From NCBI GenBank assembly GCA_002862545.1, contig PKDJ01000367.1, positions 1-42,149 on the forward strand: DNA of 42,149 bases, read 5' to 3'. This document shows positions 17,487 to 25,239 of the stretch, one piece after another (positions within the stretch are counted from its first letter, which is position 1; every line of letters starts with the position of its first letter). Source of the stretch: Pseudomonadota bacterium. Its GTDB lineage: Bacteria; Myxococcota_A; UBA796; GCA-2862545. The translations under genes were made by a program, and so were the position numbers. Below the pieces are notes generated by a model. It had not been told where the DNA came from. It ran no database searches and worked only from the letters and a program-made list of their open reading frames with translations.

Positions 17487-18125
17487 ATGCACGACGAGCA
17501 GCTTCGCCAGGTGTGCGAGCAGCTCCCCCTGTTTCCGCTGCCCGGCGCGGTGCTCCTGCCAGGGGCGCTCCTGCCCCTCCACGTCTTCGAGCCGCGGTAC
17601 CGGGATCTTGTGCGGCACTGCCTCGATGGGCCGCCCATCATGGGCATCGCGACGCTCCAGCCCGGCTTCGAGGAAGACTACGACGGGGCTCCGCCGATCT
17701 ACGACACCCTCGGGGTGGGAGAGCTGGTCGCGCATCAGCGCCTCGACGACGGCCGCTTCTACATCGTGCTGCGGTACGTCGGCCGGGTCCGCGTCGAGCA
17801 AGAGCTCGAGGTGCCCCATGCCTTTCGGGTGGTGCGGGCGACACTCCGACCAGAGAATGCCGAGGGGGCCGAGACCGCCCTCGGACGCCTGAAGCTGATG
17901 CTGATGCAGCTCGGAGCACGGACCAGCGACGAGGACGACCCGCAGCGGGGCATCCGTGAGGGAGGACTCGAGCTTGCGGATGCGGTGGCGAACGAGCTCC
18001 TCCAGTCGTCGGAGGAGCGTCGGGCCTACCTGGAGCAGGACCGGGTGGTGGAGCGCATCGCGATGCTCGAGACGCACCTCGTCGGGTTGCTCGGCCAGGC
18101 GGTTCCGACCGTCGGAGAGGCCTGA
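17487..18125 (+). CDS. LON substrate-binding-domain protein (stand-alone)
   Basis: The protein has 212 residues from the ATG at 17487, which has AGGAGG five bases upstream. The N-terminus matches the LON N-terminal (PUA-like) domain: PLFPLPGAVLLPGALLPLHV, then FEPRYRDL, then GIATLQPG and a GVGELVAHQRLDDGRFYIVL strand pair. The C-terminal 70 residues are helical. There is no AAA+ ATPase or Ser-Lys protease domain, so it is not a Lon protease. Stand-alone proteins of this type are common in bacteria, and their role is unclear; peptide or substrate recognition is a guess. A hairpin that could end transcription lies at 18128-18157. The lipoprotein operon at 17342 is divergent. Confidence 0.9.
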   Translation: MHDEQLRQVCEQLPLFPLPGAVLLPGALLPLHVFEPRYRDLVRHCLDGPPIMGIATLQPGFEEDYDGAPPIYDTLGVGELVAHQRLDDGRFYIVLRYVGRVRVEQELEVPHAFRVVRATLRPENAEGAETALGRLKLMLMQLGARTSDEDDPQRGIREGGLELADAVANELLQSSEERRAYLEQDRVVERIAMLETHLVGLLGQAVPTVGEA

Positions 18126-18127
18126 GA

Positions 18128-18157
18128 ACGGCCGCCTGATGTGCTGACTGTGGCCGT
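18128..18157 (+). terminator. Possible hairpin terminator after the LON-domain gene
   Basis: ACGGCCGC and GTGGCCGT form an eight-pair stem (one G-U) around a 14-base loop, beginning three bases after the TGA of the LON-domain gene. There is no run of T after it, so it would be an imperfect intrinsic terminator or only an mRNA 3'-end structure. Confidence 0.4.
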
Positions 18158-18213
18158 CGGTCCTGTGGAATGCGCTCGAAGCGCGCGGCGCCGTTCAGGA
18201 TGCATCAGACAGC

Positions 18214-18240
18214 CCGAGGAGCGGGCGCGTCGATCCTCGG
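18214..18240. promoter_or_regulatory. Inverted repeat upstream of the selenoprotein gene
   Basis: CCGAGGA (18214-18220) and TCCTCGG (18234-18240) are perfect seven-base arms around 13 bases, about 100 bases before the start of the selenoprotein gene. It could be an operator or a leader hairpin. No clear promoter was recognised near it. Confidence 0.3.
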
Positions 18241-18342
18241 ACAGGGGTGGGTTTCGGACGCACCGGGCCGCCATCGCGTCGGCTCGCGCCAGCAGAGGTG
18301 GTCGGCGGCGGTGCAGTGATGACACTCTTCGAGGAGGGAGTC

Positions 18343-18927
18343 ATGAAGAGCATGTCGTCGGTGAGCCAGGACCTCGCAGACGTGGTGTTGCAGGACGCCG
18401 ACGAGCAGCCACAGCGGCTCGGTGAGCTCTGGGCGGGCACGCCTGCGGTGCTCGTCTTCGTTCGCCACTTTGGTTGACTGTTCTGTCGCGAGCAGGTTGC
18501 TCGCCTGGCAGAGCATCGAGAGGCACTCGATGCGACGGGTGCCGAGGTCGTCATCATCGGCAGTGGGTGGCCAGCGATGGCGCGCGCCTTCGCCGAGGAG
18601 CGCGACATCCCATTCCGGCTGCTCGTCGATCCCGAGCTGACGGCCTACCGCACGCTCGATCTGAGACGGAGCCTGGGCTCGGCGATGAGCCTCGGGGCGC
18701 TGCGCGCTGGCGTGCGGGCTTACCGGTCGGGCTACCGCCAAGGGGTCACCCAGGGAGACCCGCTCCAGCAGGGCGGCGTGCTCGTCCTGGCGCGCGGTGG
18801 AGAGGTCGTCTTCCTGCAGCGCTCGGAGCATGCGGGCGACCACCCTGCGGAGGCAGAGATCCTCGATGCAAGCCGCCGAGCGGCTGCGCTGTCGATCGGT
18901 CGACAGCGTCGGGCGAGCGGGAGCTGA
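18343..18927 (+). CDS. Predicted selenoprotein: PRXL2/SelU-like thioredoxin-fold oxidoreductase (UGA = Sec at residue 45)
   Basis: The frame runs from the ATG at 18343 (GAGGAGGGAG just upstream) through an in-frame TGA at 18475-18477 to a stop at 18927, giving 194 residues if TGA is read as selenocysteine. The sequence around it is VFVRHFG-U-LFCREQVA: Sec45 and Cys48 form a UxxC redox motif. This is where AhpC/TSA-like proteins of the PRXL2 (AAED1/FAM213) group have CxxC, and where fish SelU has Sec. Both halves belong to the same fold: the N-terminal strand precedes the motif, and after it come EVVIIGSG, LLVDPELTAYRTLDL and GGVLVLARGGEVVFLQRSEHAGDHP, all typical of the family. A SECIS-like hairpin follows the TGA. 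It is likely a cytoplasmic thiol/peroxide redox enzyme. The alternatives are a nonsense pseudogene or a sequencing error, judged less likely. Confidence 0.85.
18481..18513 (+). promoter_or_regulatory. Bacterial SECIS-like element for UGA recoding
   Basis: An inner stem GCGAGCA (18488-18494) pairs perfectly with TGCTCGC (18498-18504) around a GGT loop. An outer stem TTCTGT (18481-18486) pairs with GCAGAG (18508-18513), including two G-U pairs, across a small internal loop. There are 17 bases between the UGA and the loop GG, inside the range described for bacterial SECIS elements (about 16-37). The apical GCAGGTTGC closely resembles the GCAGGTCTGC loop region of E. coli fdhF. SelB would bind here to deliver Sec-tRNA. 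Confidence 0.75.
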
Positions 18928-18942
18928 GGGGCGGCGAGTCGC

Positions 18943-19842
18943 TCAGTCGTCGAGGTCGTCGAAGTCCCACATGCCGTCGCCGCTGCCCGTGGACGGTAGG
19001 TGGTCTTCGTCGAGGAAGCCATCGGCCTCGGGCAGGGTGGGGTCGCACCACTGGAGGTACCAGCCCTTCACGACTCGCTCGTCCTGGTTGATGTACTCGG
19101 AGAAGGCGGGCATCTGCTCGTCCTTCTCCAGCTCGTGGACGGAAGGGGTCGCCTGCTTGCTGCGGACGCAGTGCGCGAACTTGTCGCGGCGCGCGTCGAG
19201 CGAGACCTGGGCGAGCACCGTCTCGCGGCAGCGACCGAGCTTCTTGCGGTTTCCACGCTCACAGATCTCGAGCTGGGCGTCGTTGAGGAAGCGGTACCAC
19301 TTGTTGGTGAGCGCATCCTCCTTGGCCCGGTCGGTCATCTCGATCTGGTCCTCGAGGGCCTCTTCGGTCTCCTCGAGCTTCTCCACCGTGTCGGCGAGCT
19401 CGACCTCGAGCCGCGCCTTCTCGACCTTCACCTGCTCGAGCTCCATCTTGACCTGAGCCAGCTCGGCCTTCGCCGCCTCGAGCTCGCGCGCCATGGACCG
19501 GCCGGCCTCGGCCCGCTTCGACATCTCGGTCTCCAGCGCCTCGACCTTCTGCTTGCGGTCGGCGACCTGGGCCTCGAGCACCATGATCTTCTCGTTGGCC
19601 TCGTCGAGCTCCTCGGCCTTGGCCTGCACCTTCGGCGAGCACATGGCCTCGATCTCGTCGAGCGTCAGGTCGCGGGGGACCTGGACCTCCACCTGCTCGG
19701 CGGGCTTGAGGACCCAGCCCATGATGCCGCCGGCGAAGCCGCCGATGAGCAGAGCGCCGATGGCAGTCGCGAAGGGCATGACCACCGCCAGCACGCCGGG
19801 GCCGGAAGAGGGCGTGTAGTCGTCGTCGTCGAAGTCGGCCAA
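18943..19842 (-). CDS. Membrane-anchored coiled-coil protein, unknown function
   Basis: The protein has 299 residues from a TTG start that has AGGAGGG six bases upstream. A short acidic N-terminus (ADFDDDDYTP) precedes one long membrane segment (about 17-45, with GxxxG-like GGFAGGIMG). Next comes a continuous coiled coil of about 95 residues (77-170: repeated E-A-E-L/K heptads such as LEVELADTVEKLEETEEAL). A C-terminal domain of about 120 residues has five cysteines, and the tail is very acidic (DFDDLDD). If the N-terminus stays inside, the coiled coil and the cysteine-bearing domain lie in the periplasm. No known family was recognised. It converges on the selenoprotein gene, leaving 15 bases between stops. 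Confidence 0.85.
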   Translation of the reverse strand: MADFDDDDYTPSSGPGVLAVVMPFATAIGALLIGGFAGGIMGWVLKPAEQVEVQVPRDLTLDEIEAMCSPKVQAKAEELDEANEKIMVLEAQVADRKQKVEALETEMSKRAEAGRSMARELEAAKAELAQVKMELEQVKVEKARLEVELADTVEKLEETEEALEDQIEMTDRAKEDALTNKWYRFLNDAQLEICERGNRKKLGRCRETVLAQVSLDARRDKFAHCVRSKQATPSVHELEKDEQMPAFSEYINQDERVVKGWYLQWCDPTLPEADGFLDEDHLPSTGSGDGMWDFDDLDD

Positions 19843-20012
19843 GGAGCCCTCCTACGGGTCGCCGCGCCGTATCAATGTCGGCGTCGCCGTGCCCTCAATG
19901 GTGTCCTGTGTATAGGCATGTAAGACGTCGAGCATCATCGTTTAAACTGGACAAATCATCTTCGGGTCGCGGCTAGATCAGTGCCTGCGCAACACGATCT
20001 CGCCCCTAGGAC

Positions 20013-20041
20013 TTGCCAGTGTGTCGGTTTGGTGACAGAAT
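20013..20041 (+). promoter_or_regulatory. Predicted promoter in the 19843-20179 gap
   Basis: TTGCCA (20013-20018), 17 bases, CAGAAT (20036-20041) resembles a sigma-70 promoter, in a stretch that is visibly richer in A+T than its surroundings. The predicted start of transcription falls at or next to the ATG at 20048. The rest of the 337-base gap (19843-20179) holds an AT-richer segment with a GTTTAAAC palindrome near 19940 and a threefold GCTGA repeat at 20146-20160; nothing else was recognised. Confidence 0.4.
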
Positions 20042-20047
20042 TGTTGC

Positions 20048-20149
20048 ATGATGACTGAAGAACGAGAGATGAAAGCTCTTGCGCTCGCCTTCCGGTTCGG
20101 ACTGACGCTTCCGGGGGCGCTGATCCTCCTCGTGTGGGCTGTCAGCTGA
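20048..20149 (+). CDS. Possible 33-residue membrane peptide
   Basis: A short frame begins ATG ATG ACT GAA and ends TGA, encoding a charged N-terminus (MMTEEREMK) followed by one hydrophobic helix (LTLPGALILLVWAV). It has no ribosome binding site, but a promoter-like sequence places the mRNA 5' end at the start codon, so a leaderless message is possible. It fills part of an otherwise gene-free gap. Length and composition fit a small single-pass membrane protein, but a frame this short can occur by chance. Confidence 0.3.
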   Translation: MMTEEREMKALALAFRFGLTLPGALILLVWAVS

Positions 20150-20179
20150 GCTGAGCTGAGGCGCGGTGAGCTTGGAGTG

Positions 20180-21733
20180 CTACTCGAGGGTGCCTGAGAT
20201 GGCGGCTCGCGGCGTAGTCCACTCGGCCTCGAGGCCCAAGGCCTCCAGCTCGGGCTCCAGAGCATCACGGCTTCCGACGAAGACCCAGTTCTGTGGCGCA
20301 TCGACGGCGAACCACTTCTCGGCTGCCTGCTGAACGTCCTCGGGAGTCAGTGCCCCGATAGCCTCCAGGTTGGAGCGGGCATCGGGCACGCTGAAGCCTC
20401 GGTTGAACTGGCTGCGGTAGAAGCCGAGGGCCGACTCGGCGCTCTGCCGCGTGTCGTTCCAGGTGGACACCTCCGAGGCATAGGCCGCCGCAATCTCGTC
20501 GGCGGTCACACCGGCGTCGCGCATCCGCGCGAGCTCGACTCCGATCTCTGTGACGGTCTCGGCGGTGTTCTCGGCCTTGACGTCGACGGAGATGGTCACG
20601 GACCCGCGCGTCACGCCGGACCACAGGGACGAGCGCGACCCGTACGTGAAGCCCTTGTCCTCGCGGAGGTTCGCGTTCAGGCGGGAGAGGAAGTGGCCGC
20701 CGAGGATCCAGTTCGCCGTCCACAGTGCGATGCGGTCCTCGTCGTCGAGGTGTGGACCATCGAGGCGGTACTGGATGGCGACCTGCTCCTGACCGGGCAT
20801 GTCGACCGCGACCACGCGGGTGCCGGCACTCGGCTCGAAGGGCCGATGCTCGGAGATGGCACCCTCGACTCCGACACCCTCGAGGGCCTTCTTCAGGTCC
20901 GGCTCCAGCTGCTTCCACGGCACGTCACCGACCACGATGACATGAGCCGGCGCAGACGCGAGCCAGCGCTCGTGGATGGCCGCAAGGTCCTTGCCCTTGA
21001 GGTTCTCGAGGGCGGCGACGTTGGTGCGCGTCCCGTAGGGATGGTCGGGCGGGTACCAGGTGTGCGTGAGGGCGCTGCTCGCGACCTGACGCTGGCTCTG
21101 GGCGGCGAGGACGCCGTACCAGATGGCGATCTCGCGCTGGTAGAGCTTGAGGTCCTTGCCGTTGAAGCTCGGGTTCCGAAGCACGTCGCCCATCGCTCTC
21201 AGGCCGCGCTTCAGGTCCTCCTTGGGCACGGACAGACCGATCAACCCATCGTGGAGGTTCATGCCCGACGTGACATCGAGGTCGTTCATGTCCTCGAAGA
21301 TCTCGAAGGCCGTGCTGTCCCAGGTCTCAGTCGCGACGTCCATCATCCAGCCGGTGGCCTCGCCGGTACCGTCCTCGACATCGAGGAGGTCCAGGGCGCC
21401 GATGCGCGGGATGACGGCAATCTCGACCTTGCGGACCGAGGGAACCCGCACATGCCATGCCGTGAGGCCGGGACGCAGCTCGTGCACGCTGGGCTCGGGC
21501 TGGTCGATGATGGCGGGGGGAGCCACCTCTGGCGGCGCCGAGCGGTCTGGACCCACAGGGCGGGTCTTGCGGGCATCGACCGCATCGCCATCCTCGGTGC
21601 CTTGCGCGTCGGCCGTCGGTCGGGTCTTGCGACCGTCGACCGCCTCGGTGGCCTCCGAGGAGGCCTCGGGACGGGTCTTGCGGGCGTCGGTGTCCTGGGC
21701 GAGCGCCAGGGTGGTCAGCAGGGCCCAGATCAT
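20180..21733 (-). CDS. M16-family peptidase-like protein lacking the zinc site, exported
   Basis: The protein has 517 residues, and the ATG overlaps the previous gene's stop (ATGA). An uncharged signal peptide (MIWALLTTLALA) is followed by three spaced copies of D-A/G-RKTRP (residues 16-22, 33-39 and 53-59) in a low-complexity stretch. From about residue 75 the protein has the two-lobe M16 layout, with RIGALDLLDVEDGTGEATGWMMDV where active members have HxxEH, so the zinc ligands are absent. The second lobe has the typical ADAP-like GGHFLSRLNANLREDKGFTYG segment, close to the R/Y motif used by M16 partners to hold substrate. It probably forms a heterodimer with the active M16 protein encoded immediately upstream, as in the mitochondrial processing peptidase and bacterial M16B pairs. 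Confidence 0.88.
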   Translation of the reverse strand: MIWALLTTLALAQDTDARKTRPEASSEATEAVDGRKTRPTADAQGTEDGDAVDARKTRPVGPDRSAPPEVAPPAIIDQPEPSVHELRPGLTAWHVRVPSVRKVEIAVIPRIGALDLLDVEDGTGEATGWMMDVATETWDSTAFEIFEDMNDLDVTSGMNLHDGLIGLSVPKEDLKRGLRAMGDVLRNPSFNGKDLKLYQREIAIWYGVLAAQSQRQVASSALTHTWYPPDHPYGTRTNVAALENLKGKDLAAIHERWLASAPAHVIVVGDVPWKQLEPDLKKALEGVGVEGAISEHRPFEPSAGTRVVAVDMPGQEQVAIQYRLDGPHLDDEDRIALWTANWILGGHFLSRLNANLREDKGFTYGSRSSLWSGVTRGSVTISVDVKAENTAETVTEIGVELARMRDAGVTADEIAAAYASEVSTWNDTRQSAESALGFYRSQFNRGFSVPDARSNLEAIGALTPEDVQQAAEKWFAVDAPQNWVFVGSRDALEPELEALGLEAEWTTPRAAISGTLE

Positions 21734-23073
21734 GGCAGCTCCACCGTGACGGCACCGGGGAGGGCGCCGTCGTCGTCGCGGGGCACGACGGAGAGGGTCA
21801 GGTAGCGGTCGTCGGTGAGGTACTCGGCAGCCACGCGCTGCACGTCTGCGGGCGTCACCGACTCGTACTTGGCGAACTCGTCGCCGAGGCAGCTCGGCCC
21901 ACCGGTGTAGCGGTGGCAGTCGACGATCCAGTTGGAGCGGCTGACCGGGTCCTCGAGCGCATCGAGCAAGTACGAGCGCACCGCCTTGACCGCGCGCTCG
22001 ATCTCGCTGTCCGTCGGAGGCTTCTTGGCGATCTTCGCGACCTCCTTGCGGATGATCTTGTCGAGCTTCACGAGCGGGGTGCCCTCGGAGCTCGCGGTGG
22101 CCAGGAACTGGCCGTCGATGTCGCCGGAGTAGGCGAAGGCGTTGTTGCTGGTGGCGATGCCCTTCAGCTCCAGCTTCTCGTCGAGGCGCGTGCCGCGACC
22201 GTAGGAGAGGACGTAGCCGAGCACGTCGATGGCCGGCTCGTCAGGGTGACCCATGGGAACGGTCGGCCAGACGACCCAGAGGGTCCGCTCCTCCACGTCG
22301 TCCTCGAGCTTGCCGTGTCGGTTGGTCGGAGGCGTCCACTCGGGCTGCTCCGTGACGCGTGGGAGGGCCTCGTCGGGGGGCGTCTGCACGTCGGCGAACC
22401 AGTGCTCGACCCGCGCGATGGCGGCGTCGGCGTCGACGTTGCCCACGATGGCGAGGATGGCATTGTCGGGGCGGTAGTGCTTGCCCCAGAAGGCGCGCAC
22501 CTTGTCGATCTGGAAGCCCTCGATGTCGGCGACCGTGCCGATCACGGGCACGTGGTACGGGTGCCCCTCGGGCCACACCAGGCGGTCGAGGGCGTCCCAG
22601 TCGCGGCCGTTGGGCTCGGCGTAGCCCTCGGCGCGCTCCTGCAGCACGACCTTCTGCTGGTTGGTCACGTTCTCCTGGTCGAGTCCGGCATCGAGGAAGC
22701 CCATGCGGTCGGACTCGAGGAACAGCGCCAGATCGAGCGCACCCGACGGGAAGGCCATGTGGTAGGCGGTCTCGTCGTGGCTCGTGTAGGCGTTGTTCCA
22801 GCCGCCTGCAGCGGTGAGCCACTCGTCGAACTTGTTCGTGGGGACGTTGGCCGAGCCCTCGAACATCAGGTGCTCGAAGAGGTGGGCACAGCCCTGCTCT
22901 CCGTCACCCTCGTCGCGCGCGCCGACGCCGTAGTGAAGGTGCAGCGCCACCGTGTCGGTGCGCGTGTCTTCCTCGACGTAGACGACGAGCCCGTTGTCGA
23001 GGACCTTCATCTTCGGCGTGACGGCGAACGGGTCGTCCGCTCCCAGCGCCGCCAAGGCCAGCAGTGCGATCAT
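21730..23073 (-). CDS. M16-family zinc metallopeptidase (catalytic subunit), exported
   Basis: The protein has 447 residues. The signal peptide is short and uncharged (MIALLALAALGA). The inverted zinc motif HLFEH lies at 64-68 in the context GCAHLFEHLMFEGS, and Glu146 in QKVVLQER is the expected third ligand, so the peptidase should be active. The second lobe (about 235-440) is the usual M16 repeat. The length fits the M16B type, which works as a homo- or heterodimer. The start overlaps the stop of the oligopeptidase gene (ATGA) and its own stop overlaps the next M16 gene, so the three are co-translated. Because a signal peptide is present, it probably degrades peptides in the periplasm or outside the cell. 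Confidence 0.93.
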   Translation of the reverse strand: MIALLALAALGADDPFAVTPKMKVLDNGLVVYVEEDTRTDTVALHLHYGVGARDEGDGEQGCAHLFEHLMFEGSANVPTNKFDEWLTAAGGWNNAYTSHDETAYHMAFPSGALDLALFLESDRMGFLDAGLDQENVTNQQKVVLQERAEGYAEPNGRDWDALDRLVWPEGHPYHVPVIGTVADIEGFQIDKVRAFWGKHYRPDNAILAIVGNVDADAAIARVEHWFADVQTPPDEALPRVTEQPEWTPPTNRHGKLEDDVEERTLWVVWPTVPMGHPDEPAIDVLGYVLSYGRGTRLDEKLELKGIATSNNAFAYSGDIDGQFLATASSEGTPLVKLDKIIRKEVAKIAKKPPTDSEIERAVKAVRSYLLDALEDPVSRSNWIVDCHRYTGGPSCLGDEFAKYESVTPADVQRVAAEYLTDDRYLTLSVVPRDDDGALPGAVTVELP

Positions 23074-25094
23074 GAGACCCCCAGCGTGTTCATGAGCCAG
23101 CCGTACTCAAAGGCGAGCTCGCGCAGGTATCCATAGCGGCCAGAGGCGCCGCCGTGTCCGGCCCCGAGGTTCACCTTGAACAGGATCGGGGCGTCGGATG
23201 TGTTGTGGTCGCGGAGTCGCGCCACCCACTTGGCGGGCTCCCAGTAGCCGACCCGTGGGTCGTTCAGGCCGCCGGTGGCGAGGACCGGTGGGTAGGCGGC
23301 GTCGACGATGTTGTCGTAGGGCGAGTAGGCTCGCATCGCGGCGTAGATGTCCGCTTCCTCGGGATTGCCCCACTCGTCGTACTCCGTGACGGTGAGGGGC
23401 AGCGAGGCATCGAGCATCGTGTTCAGCGCGTCGACGAACGGCACCTTGGCGAGGATACCGCTCCACAGCTCGGGGCGCAGGTTGAGCACGGCGCCCATGA
23501 GCAGGCCGCCTGCGCTGCCGCCATAGGCGACGACATCACCCGCCCAGCCCTCGGCCTTCAGGTGCTCCGCGCAGGCGACGAAGTCGGTGAAGGTGATGGC
23601 CTTTGTCGTGAACTTGGCGGCCTCGTACCAGGCACGACCGAGGTCACCCCCACCGCGGATGTGGGCGATGCCGACCACTATGCCGCGGTCGAGCAGGGAC
23701 ACCCAGGTGGAGCGGAAGGCGGGGTCGTAGGCGATGCCGTAGGAGCCGTAGCCGACGAGGAAGCAGGGGGCGGTGCCGTCGCGCGGCACATCGGCGCGTG
23801 CGGCGAAGGAGATGGGCACCTCGGTGCCGTCGTCCGTCTTCGCCCACACTCGGTGCACGCGGTAGCGCGAGGCGTCGTAGCCCAGCACCGGGAGCTGCTT
23901 GCGGAGCACACGGTCGCCGGTCGCGAGGTCTTCGTCGAAGGTCGACGGTGGCGTCACCAGCGACGAGTAGGCGAACCGAAAGACGCTCGTGTCGTACTCG
24001 AGGTTCGAGGCGCCGGAGAGAGCATAGGCCGGCTCGTCGAAGGACAGGAGACGGGTGGCGCCGGTGGCGCGGTCGACGACGCGCAGCCGATCGAGACCAC
24101 CGTGCCGCTCCTCGAGGACGACATGGCCCGCCAGCGGCGTGATGCCACGGATGGTGGTGGCGGGATCGTAGGGCACGAGGGTGGCCCAGTCGGTGTGCGG
24201 CTGCCCGGGCTCGGCGACCTTGACCACGAACTCGGTGGCATCGCGGTTGGTCCGGACGAGGAACACCTCTCCGGCGCTGTCGGCGTACACGAGGACGCCC
24301 TCATCGCGAGACGCGAGGACGTGCACCCCGGCGGTTGGAGCGGCGGCGTCGAGCCACAGCACCTCATTGGTGGTCTTGCCGCCGGCGTGGATCAGGATCC
24401 GTTGGTCGTCGGCGCCGCGGTCGACGCTGACGTAGAAGCGCTGGTCGGACTCTTCGAAGACCACGGTGTCATCGGCTGCGTCTGTGCCAAGGACGTGGCG
24501 CATCACCCGATAGGGCCGGTCGATGGCATCGGGCACCGTGTAGAGCACGGAGCCGTCATTGGCCCAGCACAGGCTCCACTTGGTGCCCGGGATGACGTCG
24601 GGAAGGTCAGTGCCGGTCCGCAGGTCGCGGAAGCGGACCGCGTAGGCCTCCGAGCCGTCGGTGTCGGTGGAGTACGCCAGCAGGTGGCCGTCGGGTGAGG
24701 TCGCGACGGTCCCGAGGGAGAAGTACTCGTGGCCCTCGGCGAGCGCGTTGCCGTCGACGAGGACCTGCTCGTCGTCGAAGGAGCCACCGCGGGGGCGTCG
24801 GCAGTACACGCGGTACTCCTTCCCCTCGAAGGTGCGGTGGTAGTACTCCCAGTCGCCGCGGGGCGCGGGCGTGCTCACGTCGGTCTCTTGGATGCGCCCG
24901 AGCAGCTCGTCGTAGAGCGTCTGGACCAGTGCTCTGGTGTGGCCGAGGGACTCCTCGGTGTAGGCGTTCTCGGCCTCGAGGTGGGCGCGGACCTCGGGGG
25001 AGGACTTCTCGCGAAGCCATGCGTACGGATCGACGCGTGTGTCCCCGTGGAGTGTAGCCTCGACCGGGCGGCGTTCGGGACGTGGGGCGGGCAT
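23070..25094 (-). CDS. ptrB: Oligopeptidase B-like prolyl oligopeptidase (S9A)
   Basis: The protein has 674 residues from an ATG with GGAGG six bases upstream, close to the usual length of oligopeptidase B (about 680-700). The N-terminus has the family opening RVDPYAWLRE. A seven-bladed propeller domain (about 75-400) is followed by the catalytic alpha/beta domain. GYGSYG (449-453) precedes the nucleophile GGSAGG (Ser527), with Asp612 in GLNDPRV and His647 in GAGHGG. HIRGGGDLGRAWYEA is a strong oligopeptidase-B signature. The enzyme cleaves short peptides, usually after basic residues, and has no signal peptide, so it is cytoplasmic. It leads a coupled operon with two M16 proteins, suggesting a shared peptide-degradation role. 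Confidence 0.93.
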   Translation of the reverse strand: MPAPRPERRPVEATLHGDTRVDPYAWLREKSSPEVRAHLEAENAYTEESLGHTRALVQTLYDELLGRIQETDVSTPAPRGDWEYYHRTFEGKEYRVYCRRPRGGSFDDEQVLVDGNALAEGHEYFSLGTVATSPDGHLLAYSTDTDGSEAYAVRFRDLRTGTDLPDVIPGTKWSLCWANDGSVLYTVPDAIDRPYRVMRHVLGTDAADDTVVFEESDQRFYVSVDRGADDQRILIHAGGKTTNEVLWLDAAAPTAGVHVLASRDEGVLVYADSAGEVFLVRTNRDATEFVVKVAEPGQPHTDWATLVPYDPATTIRGITPLAGHVVLEERHGGLDRLRVVDRATGATRLLSFDEPAYALSGASNLEYDTSVFRFAYSSLVTPPSTFDEDLATGDRVLRKQLPVLGYDASRYRVHRVWAKTDDGTEVPISFAARADVPRDGTAPCFLVGYGSYGIAYDPAFRSTWVSLLDRGIVVGIAHIRGGGDLGRAWYEAAKFTTKAITFTDFVACAEHLKAEGWAGDVVAYGGSAGGLLMGAVLNLRPELWSGILAKVPFVDALNTMLDASLPLTVTEYDEWGNPEEADIYAAMRAYSPYDNIVDAAYPPVLATGGLNDPRVGYWEPAKWVARLRDHNTSDAPILFKVNLGAGHGGASGRYGYLRELAFEYGWLMNTLGVS

Positions 25095-25239
25095 GTCGAA
25101 CCTCCGGGGGCCCCACCGCTACCCCACGACTGGGTGCCGGGCCACACCTCGTCGATGAACTGTGCCGAGTGTGACCGTTGGTGATCCGGGCTTGCCGTGG
25201 CTCGTCTTCGAAGGCACTCTGCCCGCAGCAGGAGGTCGC

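Noticed and set aside
17342-18077. N-terminal extension of the small lipoprotein (393-codon frame 16896-18077)
   Set aside because: It is antisense to the LON-domain gene; the start at 17342 has a ribosome binding site and an immediate lipoprotein signal.
18475-18927. Pseudogene or two separate ORFs split by TGA at 18475
   Set aside because: The TGA falls exactly on the redox Cys codon, the frame and family pattern continue without loss on both sides, and a SECIS-like hairpin follows at the right distance; recoding explains this better than decay.
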